Positions 43,130-54,254 of a stretch of 64,000 nucleotides of DNA are shown in pieces; position 1 is the first letter of the stretch; each line of letters opens with the position of its first letter. The notes below the pieces were generated by a model, which searched no databases, had not been told where the DNA came from, and saw nothing but the letters and a program-made list of their open reading frames with translations. The stretch covers positions 1 through 64,000 of the forward strand of contig NZ_JANHKP010000004.1 in assembly GCF_024497955.1 (NCBI RefSeq), given 5' to 3'. The position numbers and the translations under genes were made by a program. The DNA is from Streptomyces sp. C10-9-1 (GTDB lineage: Bacteria > Actinomycetota > Actinomycetes > Streptomycetales > Streptomycetaceae).

Positions 43130-43384
43130 TCAGGCGACCGGAACGATGTTCACGACCTTGCGGCCACGGGAGGTGCCGAACTCCACGGCACCGGGCAGGA
43201 GCGCGAACAGGGTGTCGTCGCCGCCACGGCCCACGCCCGCACCGGGGTGGAAGTGGGTGCCACGCTGACGGACCAGGATCTCACCGGCGCTGACGACCTG
43301 GCCGCCGAAGCGCTTCACGCCGAGCCGCTGAGCGTTGGAGTCGCGACCGTTCCGGGTGGACGATGCGCCCTTCTTGTGTGCCAT
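43130..43384 (-). CDS. rpmA: 50S ribosomal protein L27
   Basis: An 84-residue protein of the peptidyl-transferase region. It begins [20 protein letters not shown] and has [20 protein letters not shown], both standard for L27. It lies 14 bases after rplU in the usual rplU-rpmA-obg order. No N-terminal extension needing cleavage is present. Confidence 0.98.
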   Translation of the reverse strand: MAHKKGASSTRNGRDSNAQRLGVKRFGGQVVSAGEILVRQRGTHFHPGAGVGRGGDDTLFALLPGAVEFGTSRGRKVVNIVPVA

Positions 43385-43398
43385 CTCTCCTCAGTCCC

Positions 43399-43719
43399 TT
43401 ACTTCGCAGCCGTGGGGATGCCGGTGACCTTGATCGCCGTGTACTGCTGACGGTGACCCTGGCGGCGGCGGTAGCCGGTCTTGTTCTTGTAGCGAAGGAT
43501 GTCGATCTTCGCGCCCTTGTGGTGGTCCACGACCTCGGCCGTGACCTTGATACCGGCCAGCACCCACGGGTCGCTGGTCACGGCGTCGCCGTCGACAACG
43601 AGCAGGGTCGAGAGCTCGACCGTGTCGCCAACCTGGGCGGTGGAAATCTTGTCAACCTCAACGATGTCGCCGACAGCAACCTTGTGCTGGCGACCACCGC
43701 TGCGCACGATGGCGTACAC
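43399..43719 (-). CDS. rplU: 50S ribosomal protein L21
   Basis: A 106-residue protein of the large subunit. It begins with GTG ([18 protein letters not shown]) and ends with the L21 signature [28 protein letters not shown] lies upstream. The 370-base gap between this gene and rne holds its promoter side and the rne terminator at 44035. Confidence 0.98.
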   Translation of the reverse strand: MYAIVRSGGRQHKVAVGDIVEVDKISTAQVGDTVELSTLLVVDGDAVTSDPWVLAGIKVTAEVVDHHKGAKIDILRYKNKTGYRRRQGHRQQYTAIKVTGIPTAAK

Positions 43720-44034
43720 GCGGATCTCTCTCTCGCTCGGAACGGAACCCCTGATGCCAGCCGCCCATACGGGCCGGGGCCCGATGATCCGGATGCGGAC
43801 GAGCGGCCTCTCCCGGCCGAGCCGGGAGGGAGATGCTCAGGAGTGGACGTGTACAGGAAACACGCCGAGGGTCAAGGTTACGGACCGGCCTGCCGCGGGT
43901 CAAACCGGGTGCCGGGCCCGCCGTCGGGGGTTCCCCGCAGGGGTACGGAGTGCCCGCCCGCCGCGGGGTGCGGCCCGGCCGGGGGGTGCCGGCGGGGGCG
44001 GGGCCCCGGGCCCGCCGACGCACGACGCACAGGC

Positions 44035-44068
44035 GTGCGGCCCGGCCCCTGACGGGGCCGGGCCGCAC
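44035..44068 (-). terminator. 15-bp-arm hairpin after rne
   Basis: GTGCGGCCCGGCCCC pairs perfectly with GGGGCCGGGCCGCAC around a TGAC tetraloop, 24 bases beyond the rne stop. Confidence 0.75.
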
Positions 44069-44091
44069 TCAGCACCGCAGGAGCGGTCCGG

Positions 44092-47000
44092 TCACTCCTC
44101 GGACGTGCTGACGGACACCTCGCCGGAAGGCGCCTGCGCGGCCGCCACCGTCTTCTTGGCGGCCTTCTTGGCGGTCGTCTTCTTCGCCGCCGCCTTCTTG
44201 GCCGTCGCCGCGGTCTTCTTCGCGGCGGTCTTCTTCGCGGCCGTCTTCGTGGCCGCGGCCTTCTTGGCGGTCGTCTTCTTCGCCGTCTTCCGCGCGGCCT
44301 TCTTGGCCGCGGGCGCCGCCTCCGCCGCCTCGGCCCCGGACGCCTCCGGCTCCTCGGGGACGGGCTCGCCCTCCGACCGGGGAGCGGAGGAGACGACCAC
44401 CACGGCTGCCTCCTCGCCGCCCGCGGGCGCGCCCGCGGGGGCCGTGGCCTTGCGGGTCGCACGGCGCCGGGCGCGGACCGGAGCGGCGGGCGCCTCCTCC
44501 GCCGCGGGAGCCTCCGCTGCCGGGGACTCCGGCTCGGCCGGGGACTCCGGCACCGCGGCAGGCTCCACGACGGTCGCCTCCGTCGGCGCGGGAGCGGCGG
44601 CGGGGGCGGACACGCTGCGCGTCGCCCTGCGGCGCCCGCGGCCCTTGGGGGCCGCCTCCTCGGCGGCCGGGACCACCGGTTCCGGCGCGGGCGCCGCGGC
44701 AGGCTCCTCGACCGGCTCCGGTGCGGCCTCGGCGACCGGCTCCGGGGCGCTCTCCGCGGCCTTCGGCGCACCCGCCGGGGCCGTCGCCTTGCGGGTGGCC
44801 CGCCGGCGACCGCGCCCGCGGGAGGCAGCAGCCTCCGCCTCGGCCACGCTGCTGTAGAGCTCCTCGTCCGGACCGAACGCGGGCTCGGCGAGCGCCACCG
44901 GGGCGGCGGCCTCCGCAGCGACCTCCTCCGCGGTCTCGGCGCCCGCCCCGGCCTCCGACGCGGCCGGAGCCTCGGCGGCCTCCTGCTCGTGGACGTGCTC
45001 GTGGTGCTCCGAGGCGCCGCCGCGGCCGCGCTTCTTCGCGCGCTTGCCGCCGCCACCGCCACCGCTGCCGGCGGGCTGCTCCATGTGGACGATCACACCG
45101 CGCCCGTTGCAGTGGACGCAGGTCTCGGAGAACGACTCCAGCAGCCCCTGGCCCACCCGCTTGCGGGTCATCTGCACCAGGCCCAGCGAGGTCACCTCGG
45201 CCACCTGGTGCTTGGTCCGGTCACGGCCCAGGCACTCCAGCAGGCGCCGCATCACCAGGTCGCGGTTGGACTCCAGGACCATGTCGATGAAGTCGACCAC
45301 CACGATGCCGCCGAGGTCGCGCAGGCGCAGCTGGCGCACGATCTCCTCGGCCGCCTCCAGGTTGTTCCTGGTGACGGTCTCCTCCAGGTTGCCGCCCTGG
45401 CCGGTGAACTTCCCGGTGTTGACGTCGACGACCACCATGGCCTCGGTCTTGTCGATCACCAGGGAGCCGCCGCTGGGCAGCCAGACCTTGCGGTCCAGCG
45501 CCTTCATCAGCTGCTCGTCGATCCGGTGGACGGCGAAGACGTCGCTCTCGCTGGTCCACCGCTGGAGGCGGTCGGCCAGGTCCGGGGCCACGTGCGAGAC
45601 GTAGCCGTGGATCGTCTCCCACGCCTCGTCACCGCTGACGACGACCTTGGAGAAGTCCTCGTTGAAGATGTCGCGGACGACCCGGACGGTCATGTCCGGC
45701 TCGCCGTAGAGCAGCGTGGGCGCGTTGCCGCTCTTGGCCTTCTTGCGGATGTCCTCCCACTGCGACTGGAGCCGCTCGACGTCACGGCGCAGCTCGTCCT
45801 CGCTGGCACCCTCCGCGGCGGTGCGCACGATGACGCCCGCGTCCTCGGGGACGATCTTCTTGAGGATCGTCTTCAGCCGGGCGCGCTCGGTGTCGGGCAG
45901 CTTGCGGCTGATGCCCGTCATCGATCCCTCGGGCACGTAGACCAGGTAGCGGCCGGGCAGGGAGACCTGGCTCGTCAGCCGCGCGCCCTTGTGCCCGATC
46001 GGGTCCTTGGTGACCTGCACGAGCACGGACTGGCCCGACTTGAGCGCGGCCTCGATCCGGCGCGGCCCGTTGGCCATGCCCAGGGCCTCGAAGTTGACCT
46101 CGCCCGCGTACAGGACCGCGTTGCGGCCCTTGCCGATGTCGACGAAGGCGGCCTCCATGGACGGCAGGACGTTCTGGACCTTGCCCAGGTAGACGTTGCC
46201 GACGTAGCTGGTGGCCTGCTCCTTGTTCACGTAGTGCTCGACGAGGACACCGTCCTCCATCACACCGATCTGGGTCCGCTCGCCGCTCTGGCGGACGACC
46301 ATGACCCGCTCGACCGCCTCACGGCGCGCGAGGAACTCCGCCTCGGTGATGATCGGCACCCGGCGGCGACCCTGCTCGCGGCCCTCGCGGCGGCGCTGCT
46401 TCTTCGCCTCCAGCCGGGTCGAGCCCTTGATCGACTGGACCTCGTCGCTGGGCTCGTCCTTCTTGCGCGGCTCGCGCACCTTGACGACCGTGCGCTCCGG
46501 GTCGTCCGAGGTTCCGTCGGCCTCCGCGGGGGCGTCACCGCTGCGGCGGCGACGGCGGCGGCGACGGCGGCTGCCGGAGGTGCCGGCGGCCGACGGCGTG
46601 GCGTCACCGGACTCCTCGCCCTCGTCCTCCTCGCCGTCCTCCTGGGAGTCCTCGACGGACTCCTCCTCGGACGTGGCCTCGGCGGCCTCCTCGGCCTCGG
46701 CCTCCCCACCACGGCGACGGCGGCGCCCGCCACGGCGACGGCGGCGGGACGGGCGGTCCTCGTAGTCGTCGGCCTCGTCACCCGCGGCGGGCTCGGCCTC
46801 CGCCTCGGCCTCGTCCCCGGACTCCTCCTCGGCGGCCTCTGCGGCAGGAGCCGGGGCCTCGGCCTGCTCGGCCTGCTCCCCCCGGCGGCGGCGACGGCGG
46901 CGGCCGGGCTGCTCGACGGCGGGCGCCTCGGCGGCCGGCTGCTCCTCCGGCTCCTCCTCCTGCTGCACGGCGGCGGCAGCGGCGGCGGCAGCGGCCGTCT

Positions 47001-48015
47001 CAGGGGTCTGGAACATCGGCTCGGCGAAGACCGGGGCCTGGAAGGTCGGCACGGCGGGCCGCACGGCACGACGTCCGCGGGACTGCGCCGGGGCGGCATC
47101 GCCGGACTGGGCGGTGAACTCGGGCGAAGCGGCCCGCCGGCGCGCACGGCCCCGGGTCGCGGCCTTCTCCGCGGCCTCCACCTCGGCCTCCTCGGAGGCG
47201 ATCTGCTCCACGGCGCTCTCCGGAAGGGCCTCACCGGTCTCCGCGGCGGACTCCACCGCCTCGGCCGGAGCGGCGGCGGCCTGCTTGCGCACCGCACGGC
47301 GACGCGCACGCGGCGCAGCCGCCTCCTCCTCCACGGCCTCCACCGGCGCGACGGCCTCCTCCGCCTTCGGCGCACCCGCCGGAGCGGACGCACGGCGCCG
47401 TGCACGGCGCGGCGCGGCAGGCTCCTCCACCGCGGCCGGCTCCTCGGCGGCCTCCGCGGCAGCCTCGACCGCCGGCTCCTCCGCCTTCGGCGCACCCGCC
47501 GGAGCGGTGGCCTTGCGAGTGGCCCGGCGCCGCGTACGCGGGGCGGGCGCCTCCTCCGCGACGGGCTCGGCACCCGCCTCCGGGGCGGGCTCCTCAGCGG
47601 TCTCCGCGGCGGACTCCGCCACCTCGGCCGGAGCGGCGGCGGCCTGCTTGCGCACCGCACGGCGACGCGCACGCGGCGCAGCCGCCTCCTCCTCCACGGC
47701 CTCCACCGGCGCGACGGCCTCCTCCGCCTTCGGCGCACCCGCCGGAGCGGTGGCCTTGCGGGTGGCCCGGCGCCGCGTACGCGGGGCGGGCGCCTCCTCC
47801 GGGGCCGGAACGGCCTCCGGGGTTCCCGCCTCGGAGGCGGGCTCGGGCCGCGGCTCCGACACCGCGCCGACGGCCTCGGCCGCTCCCGCGGGCGGGCCGG
47901 CCGGGCGCGAGGCGGCCCTGCGGCGGCGGCGCGGCGGCAGCGTGTCGCTGGGGCTCGCGCTGTCTTCGTACTGTGCGGATCCGGCGGTGCCGGACTCGTT
48001 CGGCTGTTCGAGCAT
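44092..48015 (-). CDS. rne: ribonuclease E/G family protein with repeat-rich arms
   Basis: Main endoribonuclease of mRNA decay and rRNA/tRNA maturation. The catalytic core lies about residues 570-1010: an S1 domain (IGVMEDGVLVEHYVNKEQAT; YLGKVQNVLPSMEAAFVDIG), the metal-binding Asp in VVVDVNTGKFTG and VVDFIDM, and the zinc link in CVHCNGRG. The N-terminal about 560 and C-terminal about 290 residues are Ala/Glu/Pro/Arg-rich and disordered, with repeats such as RRRATRKATAPAGAPK and a Lys/Ala tail like histone H1. As in S. coelicolor RNase ES, the core is central and scaffold regions lie on both sides. The ATG at 48015 has GGGAGA 9 bases upstream. At 1307 residues it is on the long side. Confidence 0.95.
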   Translation of the reverse strand: MLEQPNESGTAGSAQYEDSASPSDTLPPRRRRRAASRPAGPPAGAAEAVGAVSEPRPEPASEAGTPEAVPAPEEAPAPRTRRRATRKATAPAGAPKAEEAVAPVEAVEEEAAAPRARRRAVRKQAAAAPAEVAESAAETAEEPAPEAGAEPVAEEAPAPRTRRRATRKATAPAGAPKAEEPAVEAAAEAAEEPAAVEEPAAPRRARRRASAPAGAPKAEEAVAPVEAVEEEAAAPRARRRAVRKQAAAAPAEAVESAAETGEALPESAVEQIASEEAEVEAAEKAATRGRARRRAASPEFTAQSGDAAPAQSRGRRAVRPAVPTFQAPVFAEPMFQTPETAAAAAAAAAVQQEEEPEEQPAAEAPAVEQPGRRRRRRRGEQAEQAEAPAPAAEAAEEESGDEAEAEAEPAAGDEADDYEDRPSRRRRRGGRRRRRGGEAEAEEAAEATSEEESVEDSQEDGEEDEGEESGDATPSAAGTSGSRRRRRRRRRSGDAPAEADGTSDDPERTVVKVREPRKKDEPSDEVQSIKGSTRLEAKKQRRREGREQGRRRVPIITEAEFLARREAVERVMVVRQSGERTQIGVMEDGVLVEHYVNKEQATSYVGNVYLGKVQNVLPSMEAAFVDIGKGRNAVLYAGEVNFEALGMANGPRRIEAALKSGQSVLVQVTKDPIGHKGARLTSQVSLPGRYLVYVPEGSMTGISRKLPDTERARLKTILKKIVPEDAGVIVRTAAEGASEDELRRDVERLQSQWEDIRKKAKSGNAPTLLYGEPDMTVRVVRDIFNEDFSKVVVSGDEAWETIHGYVSHVAPDLADRLQRWTSESDVFAVHRIDEQLMKALDRKVWLPSGGSLVIDKTEAMVVVDVNTGKFTGQGGNLEETVTRNNLEAAEEIVRQLRLRDLGGIVVVDFIDMVLESNRDLVMRRLLECLGRDRTKHQVAEVTSLGLVQMTRKRVGQGLLESFSETCVHCNGRGVIVHMEQPAGSGGGGGGKRAKKRGRGGASEHHEHVHEQEAAEAPAASEAGAGAETAEEVAAEAAAPVALAEPAFGPDEELYSSVAEAEAAASRGRGRRRATRKATAPAGAPKAAESAPEPVAEAAPEPVEEPAAAPAPEPVVPAAEEAAPKGRGRRRATRSVSAPAAAPAPTEATVVEPAAVPESPAEPESPAAEAPAAEEAPAAPVRARRRATRKATAPAGAPAGGEEAAVVVVSSAPRSEGEPVPEEPEASGAEAAEAAPAAKKAARKTAKKTTAKKAAATKTAAKKTAAKKTAATAKKAAAKKTTAKKAAKKTVAAAQAPSGEVSVSTSEE
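47259..47387. repeat. 129-bp exact direct repeat within rne, copy 1
   Basis: This 129-base block recurs exactly at 47622-47750, in the same frame, inside the N-terminal arm of rne. Each copy encodes the RRRAVRKQAAAAPAE and SAPAGAPKAEEAVAPVEAVE modules. A third, shorter related block lies at about 47475-47560. Confidence 0.95.
47622..47750. repeat. 129-bp exact direct repeat within rne, copy 2
   Basis: Exact second copy of the block at 47259-47387, 363 bases apart. The distance is a multiple of three, so recombination between copies would keep the frame and remove 121 codons. Confidence 0.95.
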
Positions 48016-48247
48016 GCGGGCGTTTCTCCCGTCGCGCTCCCGGGCGCCGCGCCTGGTCCGGTCCGGTGCGGTCCCGCGCATGGTGCGCGGTGCCGCCGTC
48101 CGGGGCGCGGGCGCCGCACGGGAGCTGATGTATGGCTCGCCGGTTCCGTACGCCTTGTGCGCACGGCCTGGCGAAAGTCTCCTGTGTCCTTGCGCGGCCC
48201 GACCCAGGTGGCTCCCGAGTGCCAGAGCCGCGCTTCGACGACCGTCC

Positions 48248-49027
48248 CTACGCGGCGGGACCTTCCGGCGCCGTCGCTGAGGCGGTCCCGGCGGCCGTGG
48301 ATGGAGCGGCCGGAGCTGCCTCGCGGTCGGGCGCGAGCGGGTCGGTCACCGTGCCGGACTCCTCGTCGAAGAGCCCCTGCGCCAGCCTGGTCACCGCTGC
48401 GGGGACCGGCGGCGCCAGGTCGGCCACAGCTCGGAGACCGGACAGGACGTCGTCGGGTCGCACGGCGGGTGTCGCGTGCCGAACGACCAGCCGCAGTATC
48501 GCACAGGGCCCGTCCACCGGCCTATCAGCCTGGGGACGAGCCGCGTCGAGCGCCGCCACGGCGCCGCGGGCGTCGAAGGTCCGCATGCCGTTCTTCGTCC
48601 TCCGCTGGACCTCGACGGTCCCGGCGGCGAGGAAGGCGGCCACGGCCTTCTCGGCCTCCTCCTGCGGGACACCGTCCAGCCGCAGCTCCCAGACCGAGGC
48701 CGTCAGCCGGTCGGCCAGTCCCGGGGTACGGGCCTCCACGGCGTCGGTGATGTCCAGTCCGGACGGAAGTGACTCGTCCAGCAGGACACGGAGGGCGCCG
48801 GGGTCCCGGTGCTCGGTGAGCGCGATCTCCAGGTACTCGGCCTCGCTGCCCGTGCCGGTGGGAGCGGCATTGGCGTACGACACCTTCGGATGCGGGGTGA
48901 AGCCCGCCGAGTACGCCATGGGTACCTCGGCGCGCCGCAACGCACGCTCGAAGGCGCGCTGGAAGTCACGGTGGCTGGTGAACCGGAGGCGGCCGCGCTT
49001 GGTGTAGCACAAGCGGATGCGCTGCAC
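48248..49027 (-). CDS. TIGR03936-type radical-SAM-associated protein (DUF2344)
   Basis: A 259-residue protein that starts RIRLCYTKRGRLRFTSHRDF and has PMAYSAGFTPHPKVSYANAA and SEAEYLEIAL, the hallmarks of DUF2344. In many bacteria this domain is fused to, or encoded next to, the B12-binding radical SAM protein found just upstream here, so they are probably partners. The C-terminal about 60 residues are Pro/Ala-rich. Its biochemical role is not established. The ATG at 49027 is preceded by no strong site. Confidence 0.9.
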   Translation of the reverse strand: MQRIRLCYTKRGRLRFTSHRDFQRAFERALRRAEVPMAYSAGFTPHPKVSYANAAPTGTGSEAEYLEIALTEHRDPGALRVLLDESLPSGLDITDAVEARTPGLADRLTASVWELRLDGVPQEEAEKAVAAFLAAGTVEVQRRTKNGMRTFDARGAVAALDAARPQADRPVDGPCAILRLVVRHATPAVRPDDVLSGLRAVADLAPPVPAAVTRLAQGLFDEESGTVTDPLAPDREAAPAAPSTAAGTASATAPEGPAA

Positions 49028-49401
49028 CGCAGGTGCGGGCGGCGGACCTTCGGGCTGTCGCTTGCCCAGGGGTTCTTCTCCTCGGTGCGGAGCGGGCGCG
49101 TGAGCGCACCGCCCACGGCGTGCGGGGTTCCCGCGGGGGCCGGTCGGCTCACCCCCGCTCGCGCAGGGAGATCTCGGTGCCGGCCGCCGCGCCGGGAACG
49201 GTCTGTGGTGTTGTCTCCCCCCAGATTACGCGCCTGCCGCGGCATGCCGGGCACGGGCTGGACCGCGGCGGGCGCCGCCCGTGCCCGGGAGGAGCCTCCC
49301 CGCGCACCGGCACGCCGGCCCGCGAAGGGGCCCGGCGCGGTCCGCCCGGGGGCCGGCGAGCGCCCCGGCCCCGCCCCGGGCGGCACGGGCGCCGGCCGCG
49401 G
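49028..49401. other. gap between the two radical-SAM-linked genes
   Basis: This 374-base stretch has no gene I can support. On the minus strand GGGGGGAG occurs near 49218, but no start codon follows at a usable distance. GC-rich repeats toward 49401 may form the terminator of the upstream gene. Confidence 0.4.
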
Positions 49402-51327
<1,926 letters not shown>

Positions 51328-51409
51328 CAGGAACCTTCGTGGAGCTGGCGGGGGCGACTCTCAAGCGTAGCGCGGCCCGAAGGGCCCGCCGTACGGCTCC
51401 CGGCAACGG

Positions 51410-51439
51410 CCCGGGCGGCCCCGCGGCGGGCCGCCCGGG
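51410..51439 (-). terminator. hairpin after the CYTH-CHAD gene
   Basis: CCCGGGCGGCC pairs perfectly with GGCCGCCCGGG around 8 bases, 42 bases beyond the stop at 51481. Confidence 0.6.
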
Positions 51440-51480
51440 GCCGCGGGGCGGACGGGCCGCGGCGGCGGGCCCGGGGCCGC

Positions 51481-52995
51481 TCAGGAGCGCAGGGCCGCCC
51501 GCAGGCCGGGGTCCGCGGCGCGGCTCCACACCTCGGGCAGCTCGGTCTCCCGCGCGGCGGCGCGGGCCTCCTCGTGCCCGTAGAGCAGCCCCCAGGTGAA
51601 GGAGGGCTCCCCCGCGGCGTCCGCCGCGACGGCGAGTCCGCGGACGGTGTCGCGGGCGACGACGCTGTCCTGGTGGTCGCCGAGGACCTTCTGGACGGCC
51701 TTCATGCGTTTGGCGAAGCGGCGTGCGGGCCTGCCGAGGGCCGGTGTCGCGGCCTCGGCCGCGTAGCGGGCGCGCTTGGCCGCCTTGCGGGCCTCGTGGA
51801 GGGCGGTGTCCCGCTCGGTGGACGGGGCCAGGTCGAGGGCGTGCTCCACCCGGTCCGCCACACGGCCGTACTCGCGCAGCACGGCGTCGGGGAGCGCGGC
51901 CTCGGGGTCGGTGCGCGCGGCCTTGCGCAGCGGGGGGTCGGCGAGCAGGGCGTCGAGGGCGTCGAGGAGCCTCAGGTAGCGCTCGCCGTCGAGGGCGGCG
52001 AGGGCGGTGGTCCGGGTGTCGGTGTCGCCGGAGACGGCCCAGGCGGTGAGGCGGGCCTCGACGGGGCCGAGCACCAGGGTGCCGGGGAGTTCGGCGACCC
52101 GGGCGCGCAGGCGGTGGGCGAGCACTTCCTGGTCGCGGGCGGCGCCGAGTTCGCCGGCGAGCCATTTCAGTTCGTCGACGAGCGGGCGGGTGGCCTCCCG
52201 GTCGAGGATCTTCCGGTAGGTCCGCAGGGCGCTGCGCAGTCTGCGGGTGGCGACCCGCATCTGGTGGACGGCGTCGGGGAGGTCGCGGCGGACGCCGGGG
52301 TCGTGGGAGAGCAGGGCCTCGGCCTGCTCGTGGAGGTAGGCGAGGACGTGGTCGCCCGCGGTGCGGGGGGTGCCGGGCCGGGGGGACGGGGCGGGGGCGG
52401 CGCCGGTCTCGGCGAGGGCGCGGGCGAGTTTGGAGGGTGCGGCCGCCCGGTGGAGCCCGGCCTTGCGCAGGCGCTTGTCGACGGCGTCGAGGAGGGCGGG
52501 GTCGGTGTCCTCGGCGAGTTCGACCTCGATCTCGTCCCACTGGGCGGTCGCCCGGCGGCCGTGCAGCCGTTCCGCGACGACGGTGTCGCGGCTGAGTTCC
52601 GCGAGCTCGGTGCCGTCCTCGTCGAGCAGGCGGTGGACGTCGCGGGAGGAGAGCAGCCGGACGACGGGGACGAGGTCGGCCCCGCGGGTCCGGGAGCGGA
52701 CCAGGTCGGCCAGTTCCCCCGGGAGGGCGTCGGCGGACTCGGTGGTGATCTCGTCGCGGACGCCGGGGGCGACGGGGAGCTTGAGGTGCCATCCGGGGTC
52801 CGCTCCCCCGGTTCTGCGGCGCAGGGTGATGCCGTGGGCGGCGAGGCGGAGGTCGGGCGTGTCGTGGTAGACGGCGTCCAGCTCGGTGGTCGCCGCCTCC
52901 TCGATCCGGGCGATGCCCGCCTTGGTGAGGTCCGGGAGCCGGACGCCGGGGGTGGCTTCGTACTTCCGCTCGATCTCGCGCTTGGTGTCCGCCAT
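51481..52995 (-). CDS. CYTH and CHAD domain protein
   Basis: A 504-residue cytosolic protein. The CYTH domain (residues 1-200) has the EIERKYE triphosphate-binding motif, ITLRRRTGG and WHLKLPV, and an acidic strand AQWDEIEVELAE. The CHAD domain (215-490) is helical with the conserved basic HQMRVATRRLRSALRTYR and HEARKAAKRARYAAEA. CYTH proteins hydrolyse or bind inorganic triphosphate, and CHAD binds polyphosphate, so a role in phosphate-polymer metabolism is likely. It stands between the radical SAM gene and rodA; functional links are not apparent. Confidence 0.93.
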   Translation of the reverse strand: MADTKREIERKYEATPGVRLPDLTKAGIARIEEAATTELDAVYHDTPDLRLAAHGITLRRRTGGADPGWHLKLPVAPGVRDEITTESADALPGELADLVRSRTRGADLVPVVRLLSSRDVHRLLDEDGTELAELSRDTVVAERLHGRRATAQWDEIEVELAEDTDPALLDAVDKRLRKAGLHRAAAPSKLARALAETGAAPAPSPRPGTPRTAGDHVLAYLHEQAEALLSHDPGVRRDLPDAVHQMRVATRRLRSALRTYRKILDREATRPLVDELKWLAGELGAARDQEVLAHRLRARVAELPGTLVLGPVEARLTAWAVSGDTDTRTTALAALDGERYLRLLDALDALLADPPLRKAARTDPEAALPDAVLREYGRVADRVEHALDLAPSTERDTALHEARKAAKRARYAAEAATPALGRPARRFAKRMKAVQKVLGDHQDSVVARDTVRGLAVAADAAGEPSFTWGLLYGHEEARAAARETELPEVWSRAADPGLRAALRS

Positions 52996-53051
52996 GCCCC
53001 GAATCTAGTCCCCCGGCGGGCGGCGCGGGAGTGCGCGCCGCCCGTCCGGGG

Positions 53052-54251
53052 TCAGGCGCTTATGGGTTTCTGCACCCGGATCGACTGGAGCAGTCCGACC
53101 GCTATCCAGACGGCGAACATCGAGGTGCCTCCGTAGGAGACGAAGGGCAGCGGCAGCCCGGCGACGGGCATGATCCCCATGGCCATGCCGATGTTCTCGA
53201 AGGACTGGAAGGCGAACCAGGCGATGATGCCGGCGGCCACGATCGTGCCGTACAGCTCGGTGGTCTCGCGGGCGATGCGGCAGGCGCGCCACATCACGAC
53301 GCCCAGGAGGAAGAGGATGAGGCCGGCTCCGACGAAGCCGAGTTCCTCGCCGGCGACGGTGAAGATGAAGTCGGTCTGCTGCTCGGGGACGAACTGGCCG
53401 GTGGTCTGGGCGCCGTTGAAGAGGCCGGCGCCGTAGAGCCCGCCTGACCCGATGGCGATGCGCGCCTGGTTGGTGTTGTAGCCGACTCCGGACGGGTCGA
53501 GTTCGGGGTTGGCGAAGGCGGCGAAGCGGTTGATCTGGTACTCGTCGAGCAGTCCGAGCACGGCGACCAGCACCGCGCCGCCGACGCCGGTGCCGATGAG
53601 CCCGAGGATCCACCGGTTGGAGGCGCCGGAGGCGAGCAGGACGCCCAGCACGATGACGGCCATGACCATGACCGAGCCGAGGTCGGGCATGAGCATGACG
53701 ATGCCCATGGGGAGCGCGGCGAAGGCGAGGGACTTGGCGACGGTGCGGTGGTCGGGGTGCAGCTGGTCGCCGGCGTCGACGCGGGCGGCGAGCATCATCG
53801 CCATGCTGAGGATGATGGTGACCTTGGTGAACTCGGAGGGCTGGAGCGACAGCCCCCCGATCACGAGCCAGGCGTGGGCGCCGTTGATGGTGGCGCCGAG
53901 CGGGGTGAGCACCAGCAGGACCAGCACCACGGAGAGTCCGTAGAGCACGGGCACGGCGCCGCGCAGGGTCCGGTGGCCCAGCCACACGGTGGCGATCATG
54001 AGCACGAGGCCGATGCCGAAGTTGAGGCTGTGCCGCATGAGGAAGTGGTAGGGGTCGCCGTTGTTCAGCTCGGTGCGGCCGCGTGTGGCGGACCAGACGA
54101 GCAGGCTGCCGATGCACGAGAGTGCGAGCGCCGAGAGCAGCAGCGGCCAGTCGAGCCGGCGGACGACGGAGTCCCGTGCGCTGAGCCGGGCCCACAGGCC
54201 GCCGCGCTCGGGGCCGTATCCGGAGACGGAGAACCCGCCTGCGCCTGTCAT
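53052..54251 (-). CDS. rodA: RodA/FtsW-type peptidoglycan polymerase (SEDS)
   Basis: Membrane glycosyltransferase that polymerises lipid II with its partner PBP2. The 399-residue product has about ten helices and SEDS motifs INGAHAWLVIGGLSLQPSEF, MPDLGSVMVM and the C-terminal GLPLPFVSYGGTSM. In S. coelicolor the gene in this place is called sfr and acts with the Mre proteins in spore-wall synthesis. The start is 3 bases after the pbp2 stop, so they are coupled. The N-terminal about 30 residues are cytoplasmic. Confidence 0.95.
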   Translation of the reverse strand: MTGAGGFSVSGYGPERGGLWARLSARDSVVRRLDWPLLLSALALSCIGSLLVWSATRGRTELNNGDPYHFLMRHSLNFGIGLVLMIATVWLGHRTLRGAVPVLYGLSVVLVLLVLTPLGATINGAHAWLVIGGLSLQPSEFTKVTIILSMAMMLAARVDAGDQLHPDHRTVAKSLAFAALPMGIVMLMPDLGSVMVMAVIVLGVLLASGASNRWILGLIGTGVGGAVLVAVLGLLDEYQINRFAAFANPELDPSGVGYNTNQARIAIGSGGLYGAGLFNGAQTTGQFVPEQQTDFIFTVAGEELGFVGAGLILFLLGVVMWRACRIARETTELYGTIVAAGIIAWFAFQSFENIGMAMGIMPVAGLPLPFVSYGGTSMFAVWIAVGLLQSIRVQKPISA

Positions 54252-54254
54252 GTC

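Noticed and set aside
44989..48750. Plus-strand open frame of 1253 codons opposite rne
   Set aside because: It mirrors the repeats of rne in antisense and has Leu/Gly/Arg-rich low complexity; no ribosome site or homology is visible.
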